Under the pieces are notes generated by a model. The model saw only the letters and a program-made list of their open reading frames with translations, was not told the origin of the DNA and did no database searches. A DNA stretch of 64,000 nucleotides from Chlorobiaceae bacterium (GTDB lineage: Bacteria; Bacteroidota; Chlorobiia; Chlorobiales; Chlorobiaceae), in assembly GCA_013335405.1 (NCBI GenBank), contig JAAXVR010000006.1:1-64000 (forward strand). Direction: 5' to 3'. Positions 36,601 through 46,852 of this stretch are shown here, one piece after another. Position 1 is the first letter of the stretch. Every line of letters starts with the position of its first letter. The position numbers and the translations under genes were made by a program.

Positions 36601-37677
36601 ATGAAAGAATATACCGGGCTACTATCTGAAAAAACGATGTTTTTCGAGTCGGACGAACCTTATCGCTGCGAACTCGGAGGAAGCCTTCCATCCCTGCAGT
36701 TGGCATACAGGACATGGGGGACTCTTAACGACCGGAGGGACAACGTTATCCTTGTCTGTCACGCATTGACCGGTTCAGCAGATGCCGACGTCTGGTGGGA
36801 AGGGTTGTTTTCAACCGGCGGGGCATTTGACGCATCCCGTGATTTCATTATCTGCAGCAATGTGCTTGGCAGCTGTTACGGAACTACCGGTCCGGTTTCG
36901 ATAAATCCCCTGTCAGGCCGGCACTACGGTCCTGATTTTCCGCTCATCACTATTCGCGACATGGTCCATGTGCAGCGCAGGCTTCTTGCATCGCTTGGTA
37001 TAGAAAAGGTTAAACTCGCCGTCGGCGCTTCACTGGGAGGCATGCAGGTGCTCGAATGGGGATTTCTCTATCCCGATCTTGTCGAGGCACTGATGCCGAT
37101 GGGCGCATCGGGACGCCATTCCGCATGGTGCATCGCCCAGAGCGAAGCCCAGCGCCAGGCGATCTATGCAGATCGTGACTGGAACAACGGATGGTACAGT
37201 GAAGATCTTCCCCCCGCACGAGGCCTTGCCGCCGCGAGGATGATGGCCATGTGCAGCTACAGGAGTTACGAAAATTTCCGGACCAGATTTGGCCGGGAAC
37301 TTCAGCACGGGACTTCCTTCAAAGCGGAAAGTTACCTCCACCACCAGGGCCGGAAGCTTGTCGAGCGGTTCGATGCGAATACCTACGTAACACTCACGAA
37401 AGCAATGGACATGCACGATCTTGCAAGGGGCAGGGGAGTCTATGAAGAGGTGCTGGGGAGCATGCGGTTACCCGTGGAGATACTCTCGATCTCTACCGAT
37501 GTGCTTTATCCGAAGGAAGAGCAGGAAGAGCTTGCGAAGTACATGCCGAATTCAAGGTTGCTCTATCTCCATGAACCATACGGCCATGACGCTTTCCTGA
37601 TCGATGTGGAAACGGTAAGCCGTATGGTGAGGGAGTTTCTGGACCGAAGAGCCCTCGAGGCTCATCCGGCTGCCTGA
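36601..37677 (+). CDS. metX: Homoserine O-acetyltransferase
   Basis: This 358-residue alpha/beta-hydrolase-fold enzyme has the nucleophile elbow [12 protein letters not shown] (Ser), Asp in [11 protein letters not shown] and His in YGHDAFLID, as in MetX. It makes O-acetylhomoserine, the substrate of MetY encoded just upstream. Both are under the SAM-I riboswitch. Its 3' end overlaps the convergent serS by 16 bases. Confidence 0.93.
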   Translation: MKEYTGLLSEKTMFFESDEPYRCELGGSLPSLQLAYRTWGTLNDRRDNVILVCHALTGSADADVWWEGLFSTGGAFDASRDFIICSNVLGSCYGTTGPVSINPLSGRHYGPDFPLITIRDMVHVQRRLLASLGIEKVKLAVGASLGGMQVLEWGFLYPDLVEALMPMGASGRHSAWCIAQSEAQRQAIYADRDWNNGWYSEDLPPARGLAAARMMAMCSYRSYENFRTRFGRELQHGTSFKAESYLHHQGRKLVERFDANTYVTLTKAMDMHDLARGRGVYEEVLGSMRLPVEILSISTDVLYPKEEQEELAKYMPNSRLLYLHEPYGHDAFLIDVETVSRMVREFLDRRALEAHPAA

Positions 37678-38954
37678 GCGATTTCGGTGAACCCGGTATA
37701 GGGTTGCAGAACTTCTGGAACGCGGACAGATCCATCCGGAGTCTGGTAGTGTTCAAGGATCGAAACCATGAGGCGCGATGTCGCAAGGCCCGAGCCGTTC
37801 AGTGTATGGACGAACTCGGGTTTCGACTTGCTGTCGGGTTTGAAGCGGATATTGGCACGTCTTGCCTGGTAATCCTCGAAATTCGAGCAGCTCGATGCTT
37901 CGAGGTATTTTCCTTCAGCAGGTGACCAGACTTCGATATCATAGCATTTCGCTGCATTTGCGCTGATATCTCCGCTGCAGAGCAACAGCACTCTGTAGGG
38001 GATTTTCAGTGCAATGAGGATCGCTTCCGCGTTTTCCCTGATTTCCTCGAGCGCTTCGTAGGAGTTTTCAGGCCTGGTGAATTTCACCATCTCCACCTTG
38101 TTGAACTGGTGCACCCTGAGGAACCCCCGGGTATCTTTTCCATAGCTGCCGGCTTCCCTCCGGAAACAGGCCGAGTATGCTGCATAGGAGATCGGCAGAG
38201 CTTTCGCATCCAGCATTTCATCGCGGTGCAGGTTTGTGACCGGTACTTCGGCAGTGGGAATGGCGTAGAGGTCGTCTTCCTGCATGTAATATACCTGGTC
38301 GGCAAATTTTGGCCACTGGCCGGTTCCCCTCAGCGATTCCCGATTGACGAAGAAAGGCGGAAATATCTCGGTGTACCCTTTCGAGGTGTGGTGATCGAGC
38401 ATGAAGTTGATCAGCGATCTTTCAAGCCGGGCGCCTTTTCCGGTATAGACCGGGAATCCTGCGCCGGTGATTTTCGCACCCCTTTCGAAATCAAGGATGC
38501 CGAGCGATTTTCCAAGCTCAAGGTGGTTTTTCAGCTTGAAGTCAAGAGCGTGGCTGAACTCGACAGGGTCTTTGAAAACCTGGTTTTCATCTGCCGTACG
38601 GCCTGTCGGGACCGATTGATGAAGCTTGTTCGGCAATCCGAGGAGAATGGATTCCATCTCGGTTTCGAGTTCCGCAAGAGTGGCGTCCATTCCGGTGATT
38701 TCATCGGAAACGGCTTTCATCTTCAGAATCAGTTCGCCATCCGGGCCGTTTCCATTTTTCTTTCTGTCTGCGATTTCTTTTGATACCCTGTTTCGAAGGG
38801 CTTTCAGGTCATCGGAATGCTGGACGAGTTCCCTGCGCTTCCTGTCGAGTTCGAGAAGCCGGGCAACTTTTGGGATTTCGGAGGAAAGCAGCCTTTTGTG
38901 CAGCATCTCTTCGATCACCGTCGGATTCTGGCGGAAAACATTGATATCAAGCAT
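37662..38954 (-). CDS. serS: Seryl-tRNA synthetase
   Basis: The 430-residue class II synthetase has an N-terminal coiled-coil tRNA-binding arm (about 25-105), motif 2 [21 protein letters not shown], and motif 3 [19 protein letters not shown]. The length is normal. It is followed in the same direction upstream by the yqeY-like gene (22 bases), which suggests a shared transcript. Confidence 0.96.
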   Translation of the reverse strand: MLDINVFRQNPTVIEEMLHKRLLSSEIPKVARLLELDRKRRELVQHSDDLKALRNRVSKEIADRKKNGNGPDGELILKMKAVSDEITGMDATLAELETEMESILLGLPNKLHQSVPTGRTADENQVFKDPVEFSHALDFKLKNHLELGKSLGILDFERGAKITGAGFPVYTGKGARLERSLINFMLDHHTSKGYTEIFPPFFVNRESLRGTGQWPKFADQVYYMQEDDLYAIPTAEVPVTNLHRDEMLDAKALPISYAAYSACFRREAGSYGKDTRGFLRVHQFNKVEMVKFTRPENSYEALEEIRENAEAILIALKIPYRVLLLCSGDISANAAKCYDIEVWSPAEGKYLEASSCSNFEDYQARRANIRFKPDSKSKPEFVHTLNGSGLATSRLMVSILEHYQTPDGSVRVPEVLQPYTGFTEIAQAAG

Positions 38955-38976
38955 GGTATGTGTGTAATGAAGAGGG

Positions 38977-39435
38977 TTAAGCTGACAGCAGCGACTTGAC
39001 GATTTCCTGCACTTTGTTTCCGTCGGTTTTACCTTTAAGAGCCTTCATGGCCTCGCCCATGACCCTGCCAATATCTTTCATGGAAGCAGCGCCTGTCCTC
39101 GTGACGATTTCTGCGATGACCGACCGGACCTCCTCGTCTGACATCGGGGCAGGAAGGTACTCTTCAATCAGGGAAAGCTCCTTTTTTTCGATATCGGCAA
39201 GATCGTGACGATTACCAGCGGTGAACTGTTCGATGGCGTCGCGGCGTTTTTTCGCGAGGCTCGACAGTACTTCGATTTCCTGCTCAGCCGTAAGCACAGC
39301 CTTTCCGGCGACGCGGATCGACACCTCTTTTTCGAGGAGTCCCGCACGGATCGAGCGGATTGCGTTAAGGCGATCCTTGTCTCCGCTCTTCATGGTATCT
39401 TTAAGGTCCTGGTCTATTTTTTCTTTCAGGCTCAT
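38977..39435 (-). CDS. YqeY/GatB-like protein
   Basis: The 152-residue protein matches the YqeY family: [29 protein letters not shown] at the start and the GatB-tail-like [17 protein letters not shown] ... [18 protein letters not shown]. It resembles the tRNA-binding tail of amidotransferase subunit GatB but stands alone. It probably binds tRNA; exact role unknown. It lies 22 bases before serS. Confidence 0.9.
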   Translation of the reverse strand: MSLKEKIDQDLKDTMKSGDKDRLNAIRSIRAGLLEKEVSIRVAGKAVLTAEQEIEVLSSLAKKRRDAIEQFTAGNRHDLADIEKKELSLIEEYLPAPMSDEEVRSVIAEIVTRTGAASMKDIGRVMGEAMKALKGKTDGNKVQEIVKSLLSA

Positions 39436-39521
39436 GGTGAATTGCTCAAAGGGTTTTCAAAAGAAAAGTATCGGAAAATACAGGAAAAAAAGCGGCTTTC
39501 CCACAGACACTTCGGCTTTGT

Positions 39522-40253
39522 TCAGTCATTGATGTCTCCGCCGACCGGTCTGAAAACAAGCTCTTCCGTGACGGTTCTTCCCGGCTGCAGGTAGGACTGT
39601 ACAACTGGCCCGGAGATGTCCTCCGGCATCATCATGAGGTTCTGCATTTCCTCGGGGACCTCTCCCCACATCGGCGTGAAAACGGCGCCGGGCATGACGT
39701 TGGTGATCCTGACATTGCATTCCCTCGCATACAGCCGGATCACCTCGACCAGCCCATGCTGGGCGAATTTCGACATGCAGTAGATCGCGGAACTCCTGAA
39801 AGCCTTTTCGGCGGCAACGGATGTGATAAAGAAGATATGTCCCGAGCGCTGTTTCTGCATGATTCCGAAAACGTTCTGGGTCAGGAAGAAGGTGCCGTTC
39901 ACATTGGTTGCCATCGTATAGTGCAGGTCTTCCCCGGTGAATTCACCGAAAGCCTTGAAGCGTCCGACGCCCGCGTTGTTGACAAGGCAGTCGATATGGC
40001 CGAATTTCACCATAACGTCCCGGACAATCTCTTCCATCAGCGCTGTCTTCGCTATGTCAGCCTCGTAAATCACTGTTTCCGCTCCGAGTGTCCGGCACTC
40101 TGCAGCCAGATCCTCCAGATCGGTCATGGTCCTCGATATGAGGACGAGGAGCGGTTCAAAACCTGCATTGTTGCGGGTTGCCTTCGCGAAATCAAGCGCT
40201 ATGGATTTTCCTATTCCCTTTCCTGCGCCTGTTATGATGATGACATGTTTCAT
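39522..40253 (-). CDS. Sepiapterin reductase, short-chain dehydrogenase family
   Basis: The 243-residue SDR has the cofactor motif TGAGKGIGKSIA near the N-terminus, NNAGVG, and catalytic Ser in ITSVAAEKAF with Y-x-x-x-K in YCMSKFAQ. From memory it closely resembles the Chlorobaculum tepidum sepiapterin reductase, including the VMPGAVFTPMWG and MMMPEDI segments. Those enzymes make L-threo-tetrahydrobiopterin for pterin glycosides. The ATG at 40253 with AGGG upstream is the likely start. Confidence 0.85.
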   Translation of the reverse strand: MKHVIIITGAGKGIGKSIALDFAKATRNNAGFEPLLVLISRTMTDLEDLAAECRTLGAETVIYEADIAKTALMEEIVRDVMVKFGHIDCLVNNAGVGRFKAFGEFTGEDLHYTMATNVNGTFFLTQNVFGIMQKQRSGHIFFITSVAAEKAFRSSAIYCMSKFAQHGLVEVIRLYARECNVRITNVMPGAVFTPMWGEVPEEMQNLMMMPEDISGPVVQSYLQPGRTVTEELVFRPVGGDIND

Positions 40254-40397
40254 ATTCTGCCCTGAAAAAAAATTATTGAAAGAGTAAAAATTTATCCTTT
40301 TATCCGGGAATTTCTGGTTTTTTTGATTCACAATTGTTACATTTATAGCTGGAGTGAAATAATCGAGAAAAACATATATTTAAGTGTAAGTCGTTCC

Positions 40398-40427
40398 CGG
40401 ACGCATTTACCGAGACAATCGTGCGTC
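40398..40427 (+). promoter_or_regulatory. Inverted repeat in the cold-shock gene leader
   Basis: GGACGCA (40398-40404) and TGCGTCC (40421-40427) form a perfect 7-bp stem with a 16-base loop, 44 bases before the ATG of the cold-shock gene. It could be a structured thermosensitive leader element. Confidence 0.35.
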
Positions 40428-40470
40428 CAGTACGCCCTGTTTTATCAATTGATTAATCCCTGATGTTAAC

Positions 40471-40728
40471 ATGGCAAGAAGTAAAGTGAAATGGTTTGAC
40501 GGCAAAAAAGGCTACGGCTTTATTTTGAACCCGGATGGCGGAGAGGATATTTTCGTCCACTTTTCAGCCATCGTATCCGAACAGAGCTTCAAGGTGCTGA
40601 ACCAGGATGCCGAGGTGGATTTTGAACTGGACAAGACGCAGAAAGGGCTCCAGGCAAAAAACGTCCGCGAGATCCCTGTAATGACCATTGAGGTATGCGA
40701 GCCGGTCAGCGCCGAATCAGCAGGCTGA
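40471..40728 (+). CDS. Cold-shock domain protein (CspA family)
   Basis: The 85-residue protein has the two RNA-binding motifs of the cold-shock domain, RNP1 KGYGFI and RNP2 DIFVHF, preceded by KVKWFDGKKG. A tail of about 18 residues rich in acidic and small residues follows the domain. It acts as an RNA chaperone and probably partners with the DeaD helicase. It is a single gene with a leader of more than 200 bases. Confidence 0.93.
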   Translation: MARSKVKWFDGKKGYGFILNPDGGEDIFVHFSAIVSEQSFKVLNQDAEVDFELDKTQKGLQAKNVREIPVMTIEVCEPVSAESAG

Positions 40729-40896
40729 AGAACAGGCCTACCCCCAAGGAAGCCTAGCAAATAAAGAACTTTTATCACAGACAAGAAACAGTAAGAGGCA
40801 GCAGACACTGCTCTTGTGCGGTTTTTACGCCTTTTCTTGCATGTGTGGGGCTTTGCTTTTTTTTTCAGCACCTCCTGATCGCTGTCCGACAGGAAT

Positions 40897-41568
40897 TCAG
40901 CCAAGCAGGGAGTTTTCCCGGAAACTGAACCAGTCTGTTTTGCCGATGATGATATGGTCGAGCAGTTCTATCTGGATGATGGCTCCTGCCTGTTTCAGGA
41001 GGTTTGTCACCTGCCTGTCGGCATTGCTTGGTTCGACGTCGCCCGACGGATGGTTGTGCACGAGGATGATGGCGTGCGAGCTCTCTCTGATTGCGGCCTT
41101 GAAAACTTCCCTGGGGTGTATGAGTGAAGCGTTCAGCGTTCCTACCGAGACCAGTTCGTTTTTGACGACCTGGTTTCTGGTGTTCAGGTGAAGCACGAAC
41201 AGATGTTCTTTCGTTTCGTCCGGCACCCTTCCGTCCATGTATTCGAAGACGTCTCGTGCCGCATGGATTTTTCTGTTGAAGTTGCGGTTATGGTTCACCC
41301 TGCGGTTGAGTTCGAAAACCGAGACGATCTGCATTGCCCTCGCACTGCCGATACCGTTTATCTGCTGAAGTTCTGCTATCGATACGTCGGGAAGTTTATC
41401 GAGACCGAAACGGGCTATAATTTCGTTGCAGGTATCGATGATGTTGCTGCTTTTCGTTCCTGATCGCAGGATAAGCGCAAGCAGTTCTGCCGGGCTCAGT
41501 GACTGCGGCCCGGAGCGGAGGAATCTTTCCCTTGGCCTGTTATCCGGATCGATGTCATGGAGCCTCAT
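40897..41568 (-). CDS. radC: RadC-like JAB/MPN-domain protein
   Basis: The 223-residue protein has an N-terminal helix-hairpin-helix part ([18 protein letters not shown]) and the JAB metal motif H-N-H-P-S-G-D-x-x-P-S-x-x-D at about 172-185 with the upstream Glu in the [16 protein letters not shown] region. Despite its name, a role in DNA repair is doubtful; the biochemical activity of the family is not settled. It is a single gene, minus strand. Confidence 0.93.
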   Translation of the reverse strand: MRLHDIDPDNRPRERFLRSGPQSLSPAELLALILRSGTKSSNIIDTCNEIIARFGLDKLPDVSIAELQQINGIGSARAMQIVSVFELNRRVNHNRNFNRKIHAARDVFEYMDGRVPDETKEHLFVLHLNTRNQVVKNELVSVGTLNASLIHPREVFKAAIRESSHAIILVHNHPSGDVEPSNADRQVTNLLKQAGAIIQIELLDHIIIGKTDWFSFRENSLLG

Positions 41569-41681
41569 GAGTACGGTATTTTCGTTTCTATCCCCCCCCT
41601 GTCAATGAGGTGCGTAAAAATTAAGTATAATAAAAAAACGGTAAAGGAAAAAAACAGGGGGTGGGGAAGATGCCTGGAGAT

Positions 41682-41710
41682 AAAAAAAGCGGCACTGGAA
41701 AGGTGCCGCC
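41682..41710 (-). terminator. Terminator of the ilv-leu-cimA operon
   Basis: GTGCCGC (41703-41709) pairs with GCGGCAC (41689-41695) around a 7-base loop. On the minus strand it is followed by seven T. It lies 34 bases past the cimA stop and closes the nine-gene operon. Confidence 0.85.
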
Positions 41711-41743
41711 GTACGTGAAGGAATGAAGAAGCTGAAATGCGGG

Positions 41744-43336
41744 TCAGACTGCATGCAGGGTCGATTTGCCGAGGTACAGATGGTAGTTGATGCTGTCCTT
41801 GAGCGCCTGGAGGCTCGCTTCGATAATGTTTGTTGAAACACCCACCGTCCCCCAGGTTGTGCGGCCATTTCCCGTTTCGATCAGCACCCGTACTTTCGCG
41901 CTGGTTCCTCGTTTTTCCTCGAGGACACGAACTTTGTAATCGACGAGTCGTACGGACCTGATTTCGGGGTAGAAACGGGTCAATGCTTTGCGCAGTGCCT
42001 TGTCGAGCGCATTGACAGGACCGTCGCCATCGGCGGCGGTCAGTTCCACATCGTTTCCAACCTGTACCTTGAGGATTGCCTGGTCGACGTTTTTCGAATC
42101 TTTTCCGGACTCGATATGCACCTTGGTTTCAAGTACCTCGAAAAAGGGAGTGAAATTGCCGAGTTCCTGCTGAAGGATAAGCTCGAAGGATGCTTCTGCG
42201 CCGTCGAACTGGTAGCCCCTGTGCTCGAGTTCCTTGATGTTGTGCACGATCTTTTTGAATACATCGCTTTTTTCAGGGATCGTGATTCCGAGCTCCTGTG
42301 CCTTGTAGCGGATGTTGCTCTGTCCTGAAAGTTCCGATACCAGTACCCTCTGCCGGTTGCCGACAAGTGCTGGGTCGATGTGTTCGTAGAGGGAGCTCTC
42401 TTTCATGACAGCGCTGACATGGATTCCTCCCTTGTGGGCGAACGCCGACTTTCCGACGAAAGGAGCTTTCGTGTTCGGGGGAAGGTTGAGGATCTCGTAA
42501 ACATAGTTCGAGAGCAGCGTCAGCTGGGCAAGATGCTCGACAAAGGTGAAACGGCCCTGGAGCTTGAGGATGATGTTGGGAATGATGCTGACCAGGTTCG
42601 CGTTGCCGCACCGTTCGCCTATTCCGTTTATGGTTCCCTGGATATGCGTTGCACCGGCAACAACCGCGGCTATGGAATTCGCGACGGCGAGGTCGCTGTC
42701 GTTATGGCAGTGGATGCCGACCGGAACAGTGCTCACACCGAGAACGTCCGTAACGATTTCCCCGACTTCCTGGGGAAGCGTGCCGCCATTCGTATCGCAC
42801 AGGATGATCCTCGTTGCTCCGGCCTCAATGGCCGAGCGGACCATCTTCAGCGCAAACTCTCGGTCGCTTTTATATCCGTCGAAGAAATGTTCCGCGTCAA
42901 AAAAGACTTCACGGCCTTCTTTTTTCAGGAAAGCTACCGATTTATGGATAAGCTCGGCATTTTCCTCGTCAGAAATGCCGAGACCCTTTTTGGAATGGGC
43001 GTTCCATGTCTTGCCGAAAATGGTGACGACAGGTGTTTCGGAGCGAACGAGCCCTGTAAGGTTGGGATCGTTTTCAATGGCCGTAGACAGACGTGCGGTC
43101 GAGCCGAACGAACAGAGCTTCGAATGCCGGAGGTGCAGGCTTCGGGCCTTGCTGAAAAACTCTTCGTCTTTCGGATTGCTGCTCGGCCAGCCGCCTTCGA
43201 TGAAATCCATGCCGAACTCGTCGAGTTTTTCGGCGATGAGCAGCTTGTCCTGCACCGACAGGGTGATGTGCTCACCCTGGGTGCCGTCGCGGAGCGTCGT
43301 GTCGTAAAGTTCTGTAAGCTTTGCGCCTTTGGTCAT
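41744..43336 (-). CDS. cimA: (R)-citramalate synthase
   Basis: The 530-residue protein has the HMGL-like catalytic domain with LYDTTLRDGTQGEHITLSVQDK and HCHNDSDLAVANS metal-binding motifs, and a C-terminal LeuA-type allosteric domain (about 390-520). TLRDGTQ..HIT rather than TLRDGEQSPG separates it from LeuA. It condenses pyruvate and acetyl-CoA into citramalate, giving isoleucine without threonine. It is the last gene of the operon, 1 base from leuD. Confidence 0.92.
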   Translation of the reverse strand: MTKGAKLTELYDTTLRDGTQGEHITLSVQDKLLIAEKLDEFGMDFIEGGWPSSNPKDEEFFSKARSLHLRHSKLCSFGSTARLSTAIENDPNLTGLVRSETPVVTIFGKTWNAHSKKGLGISDEENAELIHKSVAFLKKEGREVFFDAEHFFDGYKSDREFALKMVRSAIEAGATRIILCDTNGGTLPQEVGEIVTDVLGVSTVPVGIHCHNDSDLAVANSIAAVVAGATHIQGTINGIGERCGNANLVSIIPNIILKLQGRFTFVEHLAQLTLLSNYVYEILNLPPNTKAPFVGKSAFAHKGGIHVSAVMKESSLYEHIDPALVGNRQRVLVSELSGQSNIRYKAQELGITIPEKSDVFKKIVHNIKELEHRGYQFDGAEASFELILQQELGNFTPFFEVLETKVHIESGKDSKNVDQAILKVQVGNDVELTAADGDGPVNALDKALRKALTRFYPEIRSVRLVDYKVRVLEEKRGTSAKVRVLIETGNGRTTWGTVGVSTNIIEASLQALKDSINYHLYLGKSTLHAV

Positions 43337-43337
43337 A

Positions 43338-43904
43338 TCAGCCCTGGGCCATTAAGTTTTCCTGCCTTGCGTAGGCAAAGATGCCGCCTGCCTTGACGAT
43401 GCTGAAGACATCGCCGAGCGGGTTGAGCTTGTAAAGGGTTTCTGTCGTGAGGTTCTCCACCGTGTTCGCCCCGATGTCGATTTTCAGCTCGTCGCCGGTT
43501 TTCACGATCCGGTTGAGGTGCTCCGCGGTTTCATAAGGAATGACGAAACCGCCGTCGACGCAGTTGCGGTAGAATATCCTCGCGTAGGATTCCGCGATGA
43601 TCGCTTTTGCACCTGCGACCTTGAGGGAGAACGGGGCGTGTTCCCTTGACGAACCGCAGCCAAAGTTCGGTCCGGCCACGATGATGGAATATTCGGATTC
43701 GAACGCGCCGTCCTTTACGAACGGGACGTTGCCTTCCGGCAGCCCGCCTTCCGGAAGAGGTACGCCCGAAAGGGCATACTTGCCGTACATTTTCACCTCT
43801 TCCGGTCTGGAAAGACTGTAAACGAGGTGCTCGGCCGGGATGATCTGGTCGGTATCGATATTTTTGCCTAACACGTAGGCTTTTCCCTGAATGATGGTTT
43901 CCAT
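43338..43904 (-). CDS. leuD: Isopropylmalate isomerase small subunit
   Basis: The 188-residue protein has the aconitase swivel domain with GKNIDTDQIIPAEHL at the start and FGCGSSREHAP, the substrate-specificity loop region. With LeuC it converts 2-isopropylmalate to 3-isopropylmalate and probably also citramalate to methylmalate in the isoleucine branch. It lies between leuC and cimA. Confidence 0.94.
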   Translation of the reverse strand: METIIQGKAYVLGKNIDTDQIIPAEHLVYSLSRPEEVKMYGKYALSGVPLPEGGLPEGNVPFVKDGAFESEYSIIVAGPNFGCGSSREHAPFSLKVAGAKAIIAESYARIFYRNCVDGGFVIPYETAEHLNRIVKTGDELKIDIGANTVENLTTETLYKLNPLGDVFSIVKAGGIFAYARQENLMAQG

Positions 43905-43959
43905 TGCTGTATGTTATCTTACAAGTTCTTTCTGAGCATTGTGCTTATCCCTTCAACGT

Positions 43960-45255
43960 TCAGAGGAAATCCCTCGGATCGGTGAGTTTGCCGGTAACTG
44001 CCGAAGCGGCCGCAGTAAGCGGTGAAGAGAGATAGACGCCGGCGTGCTTGCTGCCCATACGTCCAGGGAAGTTACGGTTCGTGGTGGAAACCACGATGTC
44101 GTTGTCGACCGAACGTCCCACGGTGTCCGCAGGCCCGCCGAGACAGGCCGCGCATGAGGGCAGCGCGATGCTGCATCCGGCATTTTCGAATATCGATTTC
44201 AGCGTTTCACCCTGATACGTTTCGCATTCCAGGTCCTGCATGACCTTGACCGTTGCAGGAACGATATTGGTCAGGACCGATACTTTCCTTCCTTTCAGGA
44301 TTTTAGCTGCCAGCATGAAGTCTTCGAGTTTGCCTCCGGTGCAGGAGCCGATATAGGACTTCGTGATTTTCGTACCCTGCACGCTTCTGACCGTTGCCCT
44401 GTTGTCGGGGCTGTGCGGCTGCGCGACGACTGGTTCGAGCTCACGCACATTGTAGCGGTACTTGCTGTGGTACCGAGCGCCGGGATCACTCCGGAAGATC
44501 TCGTACGGTTTCGTTGTCTTCGATCGTACATAGGCTTCAGTGATGCTGTCCGCCGCGATGATGCCGTTCATGCCGCCTGCTTCGATGGCCATGTTGGTGA
44601 GCGTCATCCGCTCTTCCATCGGCAGCGAGAAGACCGCTTCTCCATCGAACTCCATGGCGCGGTAGGTGGCTCCGTCGGTTCCGATGTCGCCGAGGATCTG
44701 CAGGATCAGGTCCTTGGCCGTCAGATATTCCGGCATTTCGCCGTCGAAGGTGAAGAGCATCGATTCGGGCACTTTTTCCCACAGCTTTCCGGTTCCGAGG
44801 ATGAACGCCGCGTCGGTATTGCCGATGCCGGTACCGAACATGCCGAACGCACCCGAGGTACAGGTATGCGAATCGGTACCGAAGAGTACGGTGCCGGGCA
44901 GGTTGAACCCTTCCTCGGCAAGAGCGACATGGCAGACTCCCTTGTAACGATCGGTGCCGACATCATAGTAGTTCGGAAGCCCCTGCTCACCTGCGAACTG
45001 CCTGAGCAGGTCGATGTTGCGGTGCGCATGCTCGTTGGCCGTGAAAATATAATGGTCGGGCAGGACCACGACCTTTTCCGGGTCCCATACTTTTGCATCC
45101 GGACCGAACTCCTCCTTGAAGATATCGAAAGTCGGAGGTCCGCAGACATCATGAGTCAGCAGTATATCGACGTTCAGCCAGACATTCTCTCCGGCATCAA
45201 CGAATTTCCGGTTTGCCGCTCTGGCAAGGATTTTCTGGGTTATAGTCTGTTCCAT
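43960..45255 (-). CDS. leuC: Isopropylmalate isomerase large subunit
   Basis: The 431-residue protein has the aconitase fold with 4Fe-4S ligands in IGSCTGGKLEDF and PSCAACLGG, and DSHTCTSGAFG early on. The length, shorter than the enterobacterial LeuC (about 465), fits the archaeal/Chlorobi-type LeuC, homoaconitase-like subfamily. It works with LeuD. It follows leuA by 6 bases. Confidence 0.94.
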   Translation of the reverse strand: MEQTITQKILARAANRKFVDAGENVWLNVDILLTHDVCGPPTFDIFKEEFGPDAKVWDPEKVVVLPDHYIFTANEHAHRNIDLLRQFAGEQGLPNYYDVGTDRYKGVCHVALAEEGFNLPGTVLFGTDSHTCTSGAFGMFGTGIGNTDAAFILGTGKLWEKVPESMLFTFDGEMPEYLTAKDLILQILGDIGTDGATYRAMEFDGEAVFSLPMEERMTLTNMAIEAGGMNGIIAADSITEAYVRSKTTKPYEIFRSDPGARYHSKYRYNVRELEPVVAQPHSPDNRATVRSVQGTKITKSYIGSCTGGKLEDFMLAAKILKGRKVSVLTNIVPATVKVMQDLECETYQGETLKSIFENAGCSIALPSCAACLGGPADTVGRSVDNDIVVSTTNRNFPGRMGSKHAGVYLSSPLTAAASAVTGKLTDPRDFL

Positions 45256-45261
45256 GATACT

Positions 45262-46830
45262 TTACACACCGTTGTCTTTTGTTTCGGAAATAATGTTCTG
45301 GTTGTGAAGCCTTCGCAGGCCAAGGGCTTGCAGGTAAGCTTTTGCGCTGGCTTCGATAATGTCGGTCGATACTCCTCTTCCGTTGAAGGAGGTATTGCCG
45401 TCCCTGATACGCACGAGGGCTTCGCCGAGGGCCTGTCTTCCTGCCGTAGCCGAACGCACGCTATAGGTGTTTACCATCGACTCGATACCGAGCGCCCTTT
45501 CAATAGCCCTGAAACAGGCGTCAACCGGTCCGTCTCCGGTGGCGGATTCTTCATGCACCAGGCTGCCTTCCGTAATCCTGACGGTTGCGGTCGGGATCGA
45601 CGCGGTTCCGCTGTTGATATGCATGTAGTCAAGCCCGTAGGTCCCGCCCGGTCTGCCGAGTTCGTCTCCCATGAGTACGCGCAGGTCGTCGTCGTAGACT
45701 TCCTTTTTCTTGTCGGCTATATCCAGAAAACGGCGGTAGACCGTTTCGAGTTCCTGTTCGCTCAGTTTGTATCCCAGGGAGAGCAGTCTGGCCTGGAGTC
45801 CATGTTTACCGGAATGGCGGCCAAGCACGATGCTTGTCTCAGGTACGCCAACCGATTGCGGTGTCATGACTTCGTAGGTTTCACGGCTTTTCAGCATGCC
45901 ATCCTGGTGGATGCCGGATTCGTGCGCGAAGGCGTTGTCGCCGACAATTGCCTTGTTCGGCTGGATGATGATGCCGGTGAAGGCCGAGACCATGCGGCTG
46001 GTGTTGTAAATTTCTTCGGTTACGATTCCTGTCCGGAAATGGTGCAGGTCGCCGCGGACCTTCAGAGCCATAACAATCTCTTCCAGCGAAGCGTTGCCGG
46101 CACGTTCGCCGATGCCGTTCACCGTGCATTCGATCTGCCGTGCTCCGTTTTCGATGGCGCTGAGGGAGTTGGCGACGGCGAGGCCGAGATCGTTATGACA
46201 GTGGACGCTGACGATGGCATTGCCGATGTTCGGCACCTCCGCGATGAGCTTTGCGATTTTGCAGCCGAATTCCGATGGCCAGGTGTAACCGGTCGTATCG
46301 GGGATATTCACTGTAGTGGCCCCGGCATCGATGACTGCCGCTATGATTTCCGCAAGGTAAGCGGGATCTGTCCTTCCGGCATCTTCAGCGGAAAACTCCA
46401 CATCGGGCGTAAGGGTTTTTGCAAACGTCACGGCGTCGACCGCCATGCGGAGCACAATCCGTCGTTTTTCCTCAAGGCTTCTGCCATAGCGCTCGCTCGC
46501 GAACTTGCCGAGAATGTGGATATCGGATGTGCTGATGAAGGTATGGATGCGCGGTCTGCGCGCGTCCATCAGAGCTTTCCATGCTGCGGCGATATCATTT
46601 TCCACCGCACGGGCGAGGGCAGCAATGACGGTTTGTGATTCGGAACAGATCCTCTGCACCGCCTCGAGCTGCAGGGGGGAAGAAGCAGGGAAACCGGCCT
46701 CTATGATGTCCACACCGAGCTTTTCGAGCTGGCGGGCAATCTCCACCTTTTCCTGAACATTCAGTGAGGCGCCCGGGGATTGCTCACCGTCGCGCAGCGT
46801 CGTATCGAAAACCAGGATTTTTTCTCTCAC
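45262..46830 (-). CDS. leuA: 2-isopropylmalate synthase
   Basis: The catalytic HMGL-like domain starts ILVFDTTLRDGEQSPGASL and has HCHNDLGLAVANS and NGIGERAGNA; the C-terminal LeuA dimer/regulatory domain (about 385-515) should bind leucine for feedback inhibition. I prefer the GTG at 46830, preceded by GGAAGG and 22 bases after the leuB stop, giving 522 residues. An ATG at 46881 inside leuB adds 17 residues without a ribosome site. The enzyme condenses acetyl-CoA with 2-ketoisovalerate. Confidence 0.93.
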   Translation of the reverse strand: MREKILVFDTTLRDGEQSPGASLNVQEKVEIARQLEKLGVDIIEAGFPASSPLQLEAVQRICSESQTVIAALARAVENDIAAAWKALMDARRPRIHTFISTSDIHILGKFASERYGRSLEEKRRIVLRMAVDAVTFAKTLTPDVEFSAEDAGRTDPAYLAEIIAAVIDAGATTVNIPDTTGYTWPSEFGCKIAKLIAEVPNIGNAIVSVHCHNDLGLAVANSLSAIENGARQIECTVNGIGERAGNASLEEIVMALKVRGDLHHFRTGIVTEEIYNTSRMVSAFTGIIIQPNKAIVGDNAFAHESGIHQDGMLKSRETYEVMTPQSVGVPETSIVLGRHSGKHGLQARLLSLGYKLSEQELETVYRRFLDIADKKKEVYDDDLRVLMGDELGRPGGTYGLDYMHINSGTASIPTATVRITEGSLVHEESATGDGPVDACFRAIERALGIESMVNTYSVRSATAGRQALGEALVRIRDGNTSFNGRGVSTDIIEASAKAYLQALGLRRLHNQNIISETKDNGV

Positions 46831-46852
46831 GTTACCTTCCGCCTCTGTTGTG

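Noticed and set aside
40729-40896. Possible terminator hairpins after the cold-shock gene
   Set aside because: Pairing is short and interrupted (AGAG-CAG/CTG-CTCT); not convincing enough to list as a feature.
44413-46638. 741-codon plus-strand open frame
   Set aside because: It lies opposite leuC and leuA, which have full catalytic motifs. The antisense protein has no domain character; long antisense frames arise from the codon bias of the true genes.
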